A stretch of DNA of 64,000 nucleotides from UBA4312 sp002394635 (GCA_946539765.1 CAMNHO010000007.1:1-64000), one strand, 5' to 3'. Shown: positions 17,545 through 27,532, counted from the stretch's first letter. Program-made: numbers and translations. Notes: a model not told the origin generated them from the letters alone.

Positions 17545-18507
17545 ATGAGAGAAATCAAGGTAACAGATATCCAAAATATACGGATCGGCCAAGCTGAAAA
17601 CAGAGAGGCCGGAACCGGAGTCACTGTTATTATCAGCGAACAAGGCTGTCCTGTCGGTTGTGATGTACGCGGTGGCGGACCAGCTGGTCGCGAAACCGAA
17701 TTATTAAAGCCTTTAGCCAATGCTCAGTTTATCCACGCTGTGGTATTAGGTGGAGGATCCGCCTATGGGCTGGAAGCCGGATGTGGTGTTATGGAATACC
17801 TGGAACAACATAATATCGGATATGATGTCGGCATTGCGAAAGTCCCATTGGTCTGTCAGTCGGATCTTTTTGATCTGACCGTTGGTGATCCGTCAATACG
17901 ACCGGATAAGGAAATGGGCTATCAAGCCTGTGCAGCCAGTGAAGCAGGGAACTACCGGGATGGCAATTACGGTGCCGGCTGTGGAGCAACCGTCGGAAAG
18001 ATGTATGGTATGGAAACATGCATGAAAGCAGGCATCGGAAGTTATGCCGTACAGATTGGTCAGTTACAGGTTGGCGCCATTGTAGCTGTCAATGCCTTAG
18101 GTGATATCTATGATCCGGAAACCGGAAAAAAAATTGCCGGTTTATTAACAGAGGATAAAAAAGGATTCCGAGACACTTGCCAAGAAATGTATAAAACATA
18201 TGAAGTTGTAGAGAATAAATTCACTGGGAACACGACGATCGGCGTGATCTTGACCAACGCAAAATTCAATAAAGTGCAGCTATGCAAGATTGCTTCAATG
18301 GGACATAACGGCTATGCCCGGGCCATTCGACCGGTTCACACCAGTGCCGATGGCGATACCATCTATGCCTTGTCTACCGAACAGATCGATGCTGATCAGG
18401 ATATGGTTGGTACCCTGGCTGCCGATTTAATGGCCAAAGCTATAGTCAATGCGATCAAACATGCTGAATCTGCTTATGGTCATAAAGCATACAAGGAAGA
18501 GAACTAG
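17545..18507 (+). CDS. P1 family (DmpA/BapA-like) aminopeptidase
   Basis: This is a 320-aa Ntn-type peptidase that self-cleaves into two chains. The likely nucleophile is in the GNTTIGVILTNA segment at about residues 228-239. The N-terminal chain shows GPAGRETELL and VLGGGSAYGLEA. Characterised members cleave N-terminal D-, L- or beta-amino acids. The ATG at 17545 has AGAGGTGAG upstream and is favoured over the ATG at 17518. A weak TTGACT at 17499-17504 could be a -35 box. It is one of two plus-strand genes and converges with the GH2 gene, sharing a CTAG at the stops. Confidence 0.9.
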   Translation: MREIKVTDIQNIRIGQAENREAGTGVTVIISEQGCPVGCDVRGGGPAGRETELLKPLANAQFIHAVVLGGGSAYGLEAGCGVMEYLEQHNIGYDVGIAKVPLVCQSDLFDLTVGDPSIRPDKEMGYQACAASEAGNYRDGNYGAGCGATVGKMYGMETCMKAGIGSYAVQIGQLQVGAIVAVNALGDIYDPETGKKIAGLLTEDKKGFRDTCQEMYKTYEVVENKFTGNTTIGVILTNAKFNKVQLCKIASMGHNGYARAIRPVHTSADGDTIYALSTEQIDADQDMVGTLAADLMAKAIVNAIKHAESAYGHKAYKEEN

Positions 18508-20915
18508 TCTCTTCCTTTTTTATCGATGACCGTAAATGAAAGTATCTTCATCTCTGCCTGTTCGTTGGTTAAGATCAGACGAGCTTGTCCGCTCTGTCCG
18601 GTCGTTTTCAAATATGTTCCCCCCATACCGCCACGTAAAAGGATCTGGCGCGGTCCGACTATTTCCACCGGACCATTGCTGCTGGCATTGACCACACCTT
18701 GGTAGAATGGCAGAACATTGTCCATTTGGTCCTTCATGACGATTCGGATTGCCGCAACATCGTAGGTGTTCGTTTCCTGTAATTCAGTATGATCGACCTG
18801 AATATCCATATGAATGGAAGTTACCGGTGTTTTGGTCACGGTTTTGACGATCTTTCCATCCTTGACACCTTCAAAGCGATAAACCGTTGCTCCTTTTCCC
18901 CAGTCTCCAATGTATTTTCCGTACAGAGCGTAGGCATCTTCGAATTTCATTTTATAGCGTGCCATCAAACGAGCTGCCTTCCCCATCACTCTTGGCGAAA
19001 GATGGGAAAAGCCGTTCATGGCACAATAGTTCAGAATATATTTCACATCCTCCATCTGCTGGGATGTAAAGTCTTCTTGGCCAATCATGGCATCTCCGAT
19101 ATAATCATCGACAAGAATGGGCCCATATTCCAAATGCGTATATTTGGAATCTTTGGTTTTATATGTTTTGATCAACTGATCGTTTTTATACATATGCACA
19201 TTATCACAATTGGTGATGATATATACCTTGCCCGGATTGCCGCTTGGATGTTCACCGATATCCATCGCCGAGGTGATTTCCAACACTGGTTTATCCTTCC
19301 GGAAGCAGGCATAGACACTGGCTGCCTGTTTCGGATTGCGGAACATATCCATGACACCGTGATAACAAATACGGTCTCCACTACCAAAATCCTGATGGGT
19401 GTTGTAGTCAAACATGCACCAGCCAAAGCTGCCGGCAATATCCTTTTGATGGAACACTTCATCAAGAACCGCCGCATGACGAAGAACATGAGACGTTCGG
19501 TGATCCTCACTGTCAAAAGTTTTGGTCGGATACATATGTCCATTGTATTCACTGATCAGATAAGCTTTATCCATATCCGGTGTCACATCTCTTTTTCGCA
19601 GACATCCCCTGTTATCCCCCTCATGACTAAAATCATTGTAGGTATAGACATCTTCCAATAGATGGCTTTTTTTAATGCAGCGCACTCCGCCGGTAGATCG
19701 TGTCGGATCCAGATGGTGAGCTATTGTATTGGTCTTACGGTAAAGGGTATCATCGTCATTGGATTCATTGATCCGGACACCCCATAATATGATTGAAGGA
19801 TGATTTCGGTACTGCAGGATCATATCACGGGTGTTGTCGGCAGCAATCTGCTTCCATGTATCGTTGCCGATATGCTGCCAGCCCGGAATTTCTGTAAAGA
19901 CCAGCAAACCGATATGATCGCATTGGTCAATGAAGAACTGCGACTGCGGATAGTGCGAAGTACGTACTGCATTGCATCCGAGTTCCTTTTTGATTAGATC
20001 AGCATCCATGCGCTGCATGGATTCCGGCATGGCATAACCAACATACGGATAGCTTTGATGCCGGTTCAGACCAACGATTTTTGTTTTTGTGCCGTTAAGA
20101 TAAAAGCCATCAGCTTTCCATTCCGCCGTTCGAAAACCAATCGTACATTCCTTACGATCGATCACATTTCTTTGTTCATCAAGAATCTCCGTCTGCAGCA
20201 AATAACAATTCGGATGATCCAGATCCCATACTTTGACATCCGGCAAGCCAAATTCAAAGTGATATACATTGGTTTTAAGCTGGTGCGGTTGTTCCGAAGT
20301 CTCCACGATCCATTGGCCACCAGTATCCAAACAAGCCGATTGACGAATGGAATGCACCCTATCCAAAGGTCCGTTGATTTCAATGTCACTGTAGATGATA
20401 CCGTTCTTTCCGTTGATACGTGGCCGTGCAAAAACATCCTCGATATACACTGGTTCTTTTATATCCAGATAGACCTGACGATACAGACCACCATAGGTCA
20501 TATAATCGATTACATAGCCAAAAGGCGGCTGATTCAAGGTTTCCCGACTATCTACTTCAATGACCAGCGTATTTTCCTGCCCATACTTCACAAAGGTAGT
20601 CAGTTCTACCTGATACGCTGTATAACCGCACCGATGTTCTTTGATCTTTTCCCCATTGACATAGACACAAGAAAAATGACCAGCCGCTTCTACCGTCAGC
20701 AGGATCCGTTTTCCCATCCATTCTTTCGGTACAAACAGGCTTCTTCGATAGCCGCTATCCATCTGATACAAGCTTTCATCAAAGTAGTTATAGGGAACCT
20801 CTCGGCTCGTATGCGGTAAACGCACCGATACCGTCGCCGCCGGCTTTCCTTGAATAAAGCCCTGAGTACAGTATTCAGTAAACTGCCAGTCATCGTTAAT
20901 ATAGATCCGTGTCAT
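18504..20915 (-). CDS. Glycoside hydrolase family 2 (beta-galactosidase/glucuronidase-like)
   Basis: This 803-aa protein has the GH2 order: sugar-binding jelly roll (residues ~1-160), an immunoglobulin-like domain, and a TIM barrel with GLNRHQSYPYVGYAMP. The acid/base Glu is in ILWGVRINESND (near 384), and the nucleophile Glu is likely in LISEYNGH (near 456). Beta domains follow. There is no signal peptide, so it should act in the cytoplasm on imported oligosaccharides. No transporter or regulator is adjacent. The exact glycosidic specificity (galactoside, glucuronide or mannoside) is not decided from sequence. It has its own extended -10 promoter. Confidence 0.9.
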   Translation of the reverse strand: MTRIYINDDWQFTEYCTQGFIQGKPAATVSVRLPHTSREVPYNYFDESLYQMDSGYRRSLFVPKEWMGKRILLTVEAAGHFSCVYVNGEKIKEHRCGYTAYQVELTTFVKYGQENTLVIEVDSRETLNQPPFGYVIDYMTYGGLYRQVYLDIKEPVYIEDVFARPRINGKNGIIYSDIEINGPLDRVHSIRQSACLDTGGQWIVETSEQPHQLKTNVYHFEFGLPDVKVWDLDHPNCYLLQTEILDEQRNVIDRKECTIGFRTAEWKADGFYLNGTKTKIVGLNRHQSYPYVGYAMPESMQRMDADLIKKELGCNAVRTSHYPQSQFFIDQCDHIGLLVFTEIPGWQHIGNDTWKQIAADNTRDMILQYRNHPSIILWGVRINESNDDDTLYRKTNTIAHHLDPTRSTGGVRCIKKSHLLEDVYTYNDFSHEGDNRGCLRKRDVTPDMDKAYLISEYNGHMYPTKTFDSEDHRTSHVLRHAAVLDEVFHQKDIAGSFGWCMFDYNTHQDFGSGDRICYHGVMDMFRNPKQAASVYACFRKDKPVLEITSAMDIGEHPSGNPGKVYIITNCDNVHMYKNDQLIKTYKTKDSKYTHLEYGPILVDDYIGDAMIGQEDFTSQQMEDVKYILNYCAMNGFSHLSPRVMGKAARLMARYKMKFEDAYALYGKYIGDWGKGATVYRFEGVKDGKIVKTVTKTPVTSIHMDIQVDHTELQETNTYDVAAIRIVMKDQMDNVLPFYQGVVNASSNGPVEIVGPRQILLRGGMGGTYLKTTGQSGQARLILTNEQAEMKILSFTVIDKKGRD

Positions 20916-20938
20916 ACTTTTCTCCTCTTTTTTCTTTC

Positions 20939-20947
20939 AGTATAGCA
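20939..20947 (-). promoter_or_regulatory. Extended -10 promoter element for the GH2 gene
   Basis: The minus strand reads TGCTATACT, 23 bases before the GH2 start codon. The -35 region is weak. Confidence 0.45.
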
Positions 20948-21036
20948 TAAAGCAGGTCAGTCACAGACATTCTATTCATATCGAAAGAATTGAACTACTC
21001 TAGTAGCATTAGAAATCTTGAAATTGAGAGCATAAT

Positions 21037-21067
21037 AAAAAATATCCGCTTATTTATGCGAATATTT
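21037..21067 (-). terminator. Intrinsic terminator of the feo operon
   Basis: On the minus strand AAATATTCGC and GCGGATATTT pair over 10 bp (one G-T), followed by TTT. The stop codon of the small Feo-associated protein is in the loop. Confidence 0.82.
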
Positions 21068-21211
21068 TTCATTCAATGAACGACATGTTTGACGCTTCAT
21101 GCATTCCATACAGCGACCCGTACATGTTGAAGGATGGTTCCGAATAGACCTTATGGCTAACAGGACTGTCAGAAGAATTCCGCCTATGATCAGCAGATCT
21201 ATGCCTTTCAT
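21050..21211 (-). CDS. FeoB-associated Cys-rich small membrane protein
   Basis: This is a 53-aa protein with one membrane helix (residues ~4-22, LLIIGGILLTVLLAIRSI) and a Cys cluster, CTGRCMECMKRQTC. It matches the FeoB-associated Cys-rich membrane protein family often encoded next to Firmicute feoB. Its ATG overlaps the feoB TGA (ATGA), so it is translationally coupled. It may contribute to Fe(II) handling or FeoB complex stability; this is not established. Confidence 0.88.
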   Translation of the reverse strand: MKGIDLLIIGGILLTVLLAIRSIRNHPSTCTGRCMECMKRQTCRSLNEKYSHK

Positions 21212-23541
21212 AACAATCCTCCGATCTGATAAACAAGAAAAGCTACGACCCAGGCAATGACGCATTGCCATACCACGACACTGATGGCCCAGCGCGAACC
21301 CAGTTCTCTTTTGATAGAAGCCACAGCTGCTACACATGGAGTATACAACAAAGAGAATACTAACAAAGAAGCGGCTGATAAGGCACTCAAGGCATGGTTT
21401 ACATGGCCTCCAAATAAGATTTTCAGGGTCGAAACAACACTTTCCTTTGCCATAAAACCAGAAATCAAGGAAGTACCGATCCGCCAGTCTCCTAAACCGA
21501 TTGGTTTTAAGACAGGAACCAAAACACTGGAAATCATGGCCAAGATACTGTCTTGGGATTCTTTGACTACATTGAGATGAAGATCAAAAGTCTGTAACAG
21601 CCATACGATAATGGTTGCAATCAGAATGACCGAGAATGCTCTTTGCAGGAAGTCCTTGCTCTTATCCCATAAAAGCTGGATAACATTCTTTGCGGATGGC
21701 ATCCGATAATTCGGCAGCTCCATTACAAACGGAACTGCTTCTCCCTTGAACACGGTATTTCGATACAACAAAGAAACCAGTATACCGACCACAATGCCTA
21801 ATACATATAATCCGATCATGATCAGTCCGCCTTGTTTCGGAAAGAACGCATGGACAAAGAAAGCATAGATTGGCAGCTTAGCCGTGCAGCTCATAAACGG
21901 TGTCAATAAGATCGTCATACGTCGGTCTCTTTCACTTGGCAGTGTACGGGTGGCCATCACAGCCGGCACGGTACAGCCAAAACCGATCAATAACGGAACG
22001 ATGCTGCGTCCGGATAAACCAATCTTCCTAAGAAGTTTATCCATCACAAAAGCAACTCTTGCGATATATCCGCTATCCTCCAGTAAGGAAAGGAAGAAAA
22101 ACAACGTGACAATAATCGGCAAGAAGCTCAATACACTGCCGACACCGGCAAAAACCCCTTGAATGACCAGCCCATGAAGAACAGGATTGACCTGCATATG
22201 GGCCATCCATACATCGACCATCATGGTAAAGGAGGCAACACCCTTTTCCAATAATCCCTGCAGCCAGGCTCCGATTACATTAAAGGTCAGAAAGAAGACC
22301 AGTCCCATGATTCCTATAAAGACTGGAATAGCTGTATATTTGCCAGTCAATAAACGATCGATCCGTTCACTGCGGACCCGTTCTTTACTTTCCTTTGGTT
22401 TTTTTACACAGGCGTCACAGACACGATAGATAAACGCAAAACGCATATCGGCAATGGCCGCCCCACGGTCCAGTCCACGTTCTTTTTCCATCTGTTGAAT
22501 GATATGCTCCATCGTTTCCGTTTCATTTTGATCCAGCATCAACATCGACTGGATCCTCGAATCTCCTTCGATGAGCTTACTGGCTGCAAAGCGGATCGGA
22601 ATATCTTGTTTTTGGGCATGGTGTTCGATCAGATGAGCAATTCCATGTAAGGAGCGATGAACTGCCCCGTTATGATCATGTTCATCACAAAAATCCTGTC
22701 GTAATGGTTTTTCCTGGTATCGGGCAATATGAATAGCATGATCGACCAGCTCTTCAATTCCCTGATTCTTGGCTGCCGAAATGGGTACCACCGGTGTTCC
22801 CAGCAGCTGTTCCATGTGGTTGATGTCGATGTGTCCCCCATTAGCCGTCAGCTCATCCATCATATTTAAAGCAACGACCACCGGTATTTCCATTTCCAAC
22901 AGCTGCATCGTCAAATACAGATTTCGTTCAATGTTGGTAGCATCAACGATGTTGATAATACCTTTGGGTTTTTCATTCAACACAAAATTGCGGGAAACCA
23001 GTTCCTCACTGGAATAAGGGGACATGGAATAAATGCCCGGCAGATCTGTAATGCGTGTCTTTGGGTGACCTTTGATCACTCCATCTTTGCGATCTACCGT
23101 TACGCCCGGAAAATTGCCTACATGTTGATTGGAACCGGTCAGACGATTAAACAATGTGGTCTTCCCACTGTTCTGATTTCCAACCAATGCAAAAGTCAAT
23201 ATTTCATTGTCCGGCAAAGGATTTCCCGACCCTTTCGGATGGAACTTTCCGCCTTCTCCTAAGCCGGGGTGCTCCGTCTTCCTATTTTTCTTTAACGTGC
23301 GATTATCCTGTGTTTTGGCCACCGGCACTATTTCAATCTGTCGGGCTTCTTCCAATCGCAATGTCAGCTGATAGCCATGAATCAACAATTCAATAGGATC
23401 TCCCAATGGCGCGTACTTAACAACCGTGACTTCCGCCCCCGGAATCACTCCCATATCCAGAAAGTGCTGACGCAATGCGCCATCGCCGCCAACTGATTCA
23501 ATAATGGCACTTTTCCCAATCTCTAATTCACTTAAATTCAT
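21208..23541 (-). CDS. feoB: Fused FeoA-FeoB ferrous iron transporter
   Basis: This protein imports Fe(II) across the cytoplasmic membrane. Its 777 aa contain an N-terminal FeoA SH3-like domain (residues ~1-75, LGDPIELLIHGYQLTLR) and a hydrophilic linker. The FeoB G domain has G1 GNQNSGKTT, G3 DLPGIYSM and G4 NMMD. After a helical spacer comes the polytopic membrane region with the Gate motifs (PLLIGFGCTVPAVMATRTL and LLTPFMSCTAKLPIYAFF). FeoA-FeoB fusions occur in several anaerobic Firmicutes. The gene is followed by the coupled Cys-rich partner and preceded by a small membrane protein. Confidence 0.96.
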   Translation of the reverse strand: MNLSELEIGKSAIIESVGGDGALRQHFLDMGVIPGAEVTVVKYAPLGDPIELLIHGYQLTLRLEEARQIEIVPVAKTQDNRTLKKNRKTEHPGLGEGGKFHPKGSGNPLPDNEILTFALVGNQNSGKTTLFNRLTGSNQHVGNFPGVTVDRKDGVIKGHPKTRITDLPGIYSMSPYSSEELVSRNFVLNEKPKGIINIVDATNIERNLYLTMQLLEMEIPVVVALNMMDELTANGGHIDINHMEQLLGTPVVPISAAKNQGIEELVDHAIHIARYQEKPLRQDFCDEHDHNGAVHRSLHGIAHLIEHHAQKQDIPIRFAASKLIEGDSRIQSMLMLDQNETETMEHIIQQMEKERGLDRGAAIADMRFAFIYRVCDACVKKPKESKERVRSERIDRLLTGKYTAIPVFIGIMGLVFFLTFNVIGAWLQGLLEKGVASFTMMVDVWMAHMQVNPVLHGLVIQGVFAGVGSVLSFLPIIVTLFFFLSLLEDSGYIARVAFVMDKLLRKIGLSGRSIVPLLIGFGCTVPAVMATRTLPSERDRRMTILLTPFMSCTAKLPIYAFFVHAFFPKQGGLIMIGLYVLGIVVGILVSLLYRNTVFKGEAVPFVMELPNYRMPSAKNVIQLLWDKSKDFLQRAFSVILIATIIVWLLQTFDLHLNVVKESQDSILAMISSVLVPVLKPIGLGDWRIGTSLISGFMAKESVVSTLKILFGGHVNHALSALSAASLLVFSLLYTPCVAAVASIKRELGSRWAISVVVWQCVIAWVVAFLVYQIGGLL

Positions 23542-23570
23542 ACTTCTATTCCCTCAAACAATTATTTACT

Positions 23571-23924
23571 CTATCCAATCTGTCGATTTGCCAGCCACAA
23601 GCCGATCAATGAGAATAATATACCTAAAAATAATGAATAGAAAGAAGGAATACTTACATTCCCTGTTTCTATCGTATTGGCCAGATCAAAGGTGAGATAA
23701 CCGCTGGCCATATACAGAATACCAAAAAGCACAGCTATCTTCCAAGAAGCTCCCCGATCTGCTAGTTTATAGGAGACCAATACTGTCAAAACCGGAAGTA
23801 GCAAATACTGCATCACGATGGTATAACCGATTTCATTTCCCGGCGTAAGAAACAGCCAAAAAGAAAGAACCGCTATAAGCCATCCCGTTGCGTAGATCCA
23901 GATCCATCGATCGAATTGTTTCAT
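23571..23924 (-). CDS. Small four-helix membrane protein upstream of feoAB
   Basis: This 117-aa protein is not recognised. Four hydrophobic segments are visible (about residues 8-27, 36-50, 61-76 and 93-112), separated by short polar loops. It ends 29 bases before feoAB on the same strand and is probably co-transcribed. A GGGAAGATC site supports the start. No conserved metal-binding motif is seen, so a role in iron uptake is only suggested by position. Confidence 0.72.
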   Translation of the reverse strand: MKQFDRWIWIYATGWLIAVLSFWLFLTPGNEIGYTIVMQYLLLPVLTVLVSYKLADRGASWKIAVLFGILYMASGYLTFDLANTIETGNVSIPSFYSLFLGILFSLIGLWLANRQIG

Positions 23925-24017
23925 AATTGATCTTCCCTTCTGCCTGTTCGGGCGTGCAAAACCATATGTATTTATTATAATCGTTTCTTGCTTGGGTTAC
24001 CACCATGGTCCGTATAT

Positions 24018-24054
24018 AAAAACCGACTTGTTCCCATAAACACAATCGGTTTTT
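24018..24054. terminator. Bidirectional-looking terminator between the aldo/keto reductase and feo genes
   Basis: AAAAACCGA and TCGGTTTTT form the stem, extended by a TTGT/ACAA inner pairing with a bulge. A/T runs flank both sides. It serves the aldo/keto reductase on the minus strand. Confidence 0.75.
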
Positions 24055-24151
24055 ATATCATCCCATATTTTTTGATAAATATTTATATAACAATTCATTC
24101 ATTCCCATATATATGCATCAATTAATGGATAATCCAATATTATATCCCATT

Positions 24152-25330
24152 TTAGTACTTTATAAACAGAGGAACAACCCTTTTAGCAATTTTATAGAGA
24201 GGTCCTTCCAACACTTTTCTGGCGTTTTTCAGTTCTTCGCGGATTGCGATATGTTGTGGGCAATGTTGTTCGCATTTACCACATTCAATGCAGTTGGAAG
24301 CCGAAGTAGCATCTTTTCGCATGAATGTACATAAGACATATTCCAGGAAAGCTTTGGATTTTCCGTCCGTATAATGCCGGTTGTAGGCTGCAAAAGTACC
24401 TGGTATGTCCACATTTTGCGGACATGGCATGCAATAACGGCAACCTGTACATCCCACTTTCATCTTTTCTTTAATGGCTTTTACAACATCTTCCAAAAGT
24501 TTCTTGTCTTCGTACGTCAAAGAATGTGGGCAGCTCGTGTCGGCACCAGCTGTATTCTCTTCAATCATTTCCAGTGAATTCATACCGGATAGCACACAAG
24601 TTACTTCCTCTTGATTCCATAACCATTGAAAAGACCAAAGTGCCGGACTGCGTTTTATCGGATATTCCGCAAATCGTCTTTGGGCCTTTTCCGGTAAATT
24701 ATTAACCAGTTTCCCGCCACGCAGCGGTTCCATGATAATTACCGGAAGACCCTTTTTGTGGGCATAGAGCAAGCCGGTCTTACCTGCTTGGGAGTGCTCA
24801 TCAAGATAGTTATACTGGATCTGGCAAAAGTCCCAGTCATATGAATCAACCAGAGAACAAAACATATCACTGTTACCATGATAAGAAAATCCGATCTGCC
24901 GGATCTGCCCGTTTCGTTTCTTTTCTTCGATCCATTCTCGAATACCTATGGAGCATAGACGCTGCCATGTTTTAACATCTGTCAACATATGCATCAGATA
25001 ATAGTCAATATGGTCGGTCTGAAGCCGTTTTAATTCTTCTTGAAAGTACTTTTCAGCACTTTCCCTGCTGCGAATCAAATAGTGCGGTAATTTAGTGGCA
25101 ATGTTAACTTTGTCACGGATATGATTTCGAGCTAATATTTCGCCCAATGCAGCTTCACTACCCGAATAAATATAAGCCGTATCATAATAATTGACTCCTG
25201 CTTGATATGCCTTAAGAATTTCTTTTTCAGCTTTTCCTAAATCAATACGTCCGGCTTTTTGGGTAAAACGCATACATCCATAACCGAGAACAGATAATTT
25301 ATTTCCGTATTTATCTTCTCTATACTGCAT
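24152..25330 (-). CDS. Aldo/keto reductase with C-terminal ferredoxin-type clusters
   Basis: This 392-aa protein joins an NAD(P)H-dependent aldo/keto reductase barrel (residues ~1-280) to a C-terminal Fe-S domain. The barrel shows the usual tetrad: Asp/Tyr in YYDTAYIYSGSE, Lys in IATKLP and His in YYLMHML. The C-terminal domain has two clusters, CTGCRYCMPCPQ and CIECGKCEQHCPQ. Such Fe-S aldo/keto reductases are common in anaerobic gut Firmicutes; physiological substrates are mostly unknown. The start follows an AGAGGAATT site. The gene appears monocistronic. Confidence 0.9.
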   Translation of the reverse strand: MQYREDKYGNKLSVLGYGCMRFTQKAGRIDLGKAEKEILKAYQAGVNYYDTAYIYSGSEAALGEILARNHIRDKVNIATKLPHYLIRSRESAEKYFQEELKRLQTDHIDYYLMHMLTDVKTWQRLCSIGIREWIEEKKRNGQIRQIGFSYHGNSDMFCSLVDSYDWDFCQIQYNYLDEHSQAGKTGLLYAHKKGLPVIIMEPLRGGKLVNNLPEKAQRRFAEYPIKRSPALWSFQWLWNQEEVTCVLSGMNSLEMIEENTAGADTSCPHSLTYEDKKLLEDVVKAIKEKMKVGCTGCRYCMPCPQNVDIPGTFAAYNRHYTDGKSKAFLEYVLCTFMRKDATSASNCIECGKCEQHCPQHIAIREELKNARKVLEGPLYKIAKRVVPLFIKY

Positions 25331-25709
25331 TGTAATTCCTCTTGCTTTATTTTCTCTAAAATAAGTATACGATGGTACCCTATAAAAAGAAACATTCTCA
25401 CTGTGATTATATACATGAAACTCTTTTTACATATCCCTCTCTCATATTGTATTATCTAAAGCTTTCATTGCACATTTTCGCACCTCTGGATCTAGATTGA
25501 TAGAATCTATGGCCTACGGAGTCTCTTCCTGTCCCAGACAATCGTACCAGCGATCGGATGCTCTGATGCAGAATAGAGCCAAGATAAGAAGACAATTCTT
25601 CAAGACAATGGGTAAGCAGGTATTTTAAGGTAAGCTCCTGTGTCAAGCCTATTGGATTTGTCCTATATTGCCTTCCTTGTGCTGTCTATAACGTATATGC
25701 AACCATCAC
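25331..25709. other. Intergenic region with a possible decayed coding remnant
   Basis: No convincing gene is seen. On the minus strand at 25452-25646 a 64-codon frame exists. In other frames, short protein-like stretches (for example SINLDPEVRKCAMKALD) are interrupted by stops, which suggests a frameshifted relic. I cannot name the parent family. Confidence 0.3.
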
Positions 25710-25739
25710 AAAAAAAATGCAGAAATTGCTCTGCATTTT
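25710..25739 (-). terminator. Intrinsic terminator of the acyl-CoA synthetase gene
   Basis: On the minus strand AAATGCAGA and TCTGCATTT form a perfect 9-bp stem followed by six or more T. It lies 4 bases past the stop codon. Confidence 0.9.
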
Positions 25740-25742
25740 CAA

Positions 25743-27461
25743 TCATTCTTTGTTGGTTTTATATTTAGCCAGCTCCGCTTCTTCCAGCTTTCGATAGGCA
25801 ACCTTACCCACCAAAGTCTTTGGCAGCTCATCTCGGAATTCTATGTCTTTTGGCATCGCATATTTAGCAATGTGTTTCCGACAATACGCCATCAGCTCTT
25901 CCTTTGTATGCTCATTGGCTTTCACCCCTGGTTTCAGCATCACAAAGGCCTTAACTGCCTGCATGCGATAATCATCCGGAATGCCGATCACACAACTCAT
26001 CTGCACCTTTTCATGAGCATCGATGATGTTTTCCAATTGAGCTGGATACACATTATAACCGGAAGAAATAATCATTCGTTTGGCTCGTCCTTTAAAGTAG
26101 ATAAAGCCTTCTTCATCCATTACGCCTAAATCACCGGTATAGACCCAGGTAAGACCATCCTCATGGGTTCGTAATGTATGGGCGGTTTCTTCCGGATTAT
26201 CCAAATATTCCTTCATCACGGTCGGTCCGGCCAGCAGGATTTCTCCTTCCTGTCCATATGGCAGTTCCTGATCCGTATCCGGTTTAACAATTTTAATAAA
26301 TGTATCTGAGAACGGGATCCCGATACTGCCCTCCTTATATCGATCTCTTGGCGTCAGGCAGCAGGCAGTGACTGTTTCCGTGGTTCCATAGCCTTCACGT
26401 ACCTGGATTGCAGCATTGTGATCCGCCAAAAATTTATCAAATTTCTTTTTTAATTCCACTGATAAAGAATCGCCGCCAGAGAACACACCCTTCAAACAGC
26501 TAAGATTTTGCCCATCCATTGACGGCAAACGTAATAAAGCTTCATATAAAGTTGGAACCCCGGCAATAAAATTGCACTTGTATTTAGTAATTAGTTTGGC
26601 ATAGCTTTGTGCCGTGAATCGAGGCACGAGAATACAGCGGCCTCCTTGTGAGAGCATCGTATGGATGCATACACCCAGACCAAAGCCATGGAAGATCGGC
26701 ATTGCCGCCAGCATCTTGTCCCCTGGACGAAACATCTGGTTGGCAGCTACCACCTGTTGTCCTAATGCATTAAAGTTGAGATTGGTCAAGACGATTCCTT
26801 TGGTCGTACCTGTCGTTCCTCCAGAATAAAGGATTACTGCTGGATCCTGAGCTGAGCGTGTAACTTTATATCGATAGAAACAATGTTTGCTCAAACGGGT
26901 AAACTCTTTCCAGCGGATGACCGGGGCATCGCTTGGGATTTTTTCCACCTTACGACCTTCTGTCAGCATATAACCAGCTTTGACCGGACGTGTCAATTCA
27001 TCTTTCACACTGGCAATGATAATATTCACAATACCGGTATTGGCACGGATATGGTCAAACTTATGATAGAACTGATCCAGTGTAATCGCTGTTACACTTT
27101 TGGAAATGTTTAAATAGAATTCGATTTCCTTTTCAGCGGATAGTGGATGGATCATATTACAGATTCCACCAATCAGATTGACCGCATAAAACATATAAAT
27201 TGCCTGTGGACAATTCGGCATCGCAATGGTGACACGGTCTCCCTGACGCACTCCGATGGTACGCAAAGATTTCGCACACATATTGATGCGTTCAATCAAT
27301 TCTTTATACGTTGTGGATTTGCCCATGAAATCAAAAGCTATATTCTTGGGATACTTTTCCGCAATACGTTCAACGGCTTCGTACATAGAGCCTTGAAAAT
27401 ATTCTAATGTGGCTGGTACTTCTCCCATCTGGGACAGCCACGGTGTTTTCACTTGTTCCAT
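25743..27461 (-). CDS. AMP-forming long-chain acyl-CoA synthetase
   Basis: This 572-aa protein is an ANL-superfamily ligase that activates a fatty acid to acyl-AMP and then acyl-CoA. The P-loop-like AMP motif is ILYSGGTTGTTKGIVLTN, the A5 region is REGYGTTETV, the A7 motif is YTGDLGVMDEEGFIYFKGR, and the catalytic Lys is in LPKTLVGKVAYR near the C-terminus. No beta-oxidation genes are adjacent. It could activate fatty acids for lipid recycling. The exact acyl chain specificity is unknown. It is monocistronic, with its own terminator. Confidence 0.92.
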   Translation of the reverse strand: MEQVKTPWLSQMGEVPATLEYFQGSMYEAVERIAEKYPKNIAFDFMGKSTTYKELIERINMCAKSLRTIGVRQGDRVTIAMPNCPQAIYMFYAVNLIGGICNMIHPLSAEKEIEFYLNISKSVTAITLDQFYHKFDHIRANTGIVNIIIASVKDELTRPVKAGYMLTEGRKVEKIPSDAPVIRWKEFTRLSKHCFYRYKVTRSAQDPAVILYSGGTTGTTKGIVLTNLNFNALGQQVVAANQMFRPGDKMLAAMPIFHGFGLGVCIHTMLSQGGRCILVPRFTAQSYAKLITKYKCNFIAGVPTLYEALLRLPSMDGQNLSCLKGVFSGGDSLSVELKKKFDKFLADHNAAIQVREGYGTTETVTACCLTPRDRYKEGSIGIPFSDTFIKIVKPDTDQELPYGQEGEILLAGPTVMKEYLDNPEETAHTLRTHEDGLTWVYTGDLGVMDEEGFIYFKGRAKRMIISSGYNVYPAQLENIIDAHEKVQMSCVIGIPDDYRMQAVKAFVMLKPGVKANEHTKEELMAYCRKHIAKYAMPKDIEFRDELPKTLVGKVAYRKLEEAELAKYKTNKE

Positions 27462-27501
27462 AATGCCTCTCCTGTTTCCAACGTTGATTATATCACAGAA
27501 A

Positions 27502-27532
27502 GAAAAGAATCTCTTCGTCTAGGAAGAGATTC
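27502..27532 (-). terminator. Intrinsic terminator overlapping the end of the lipase-like gene
   Basis: On the minus strand GAATCTCTTC-CTAGAC-GAAGAGATTC forms a perfect 10-bp stem followed by TTTTC. The TAG stop of the gene is in the loop. Confidence 0.9.

Noticed and set aside
18789..20819. Long plus-strand frames opposite the GH2 gene
   Set aside because: They are antisense shadows of a strongly supported GH2 protein with normal codon pattern.
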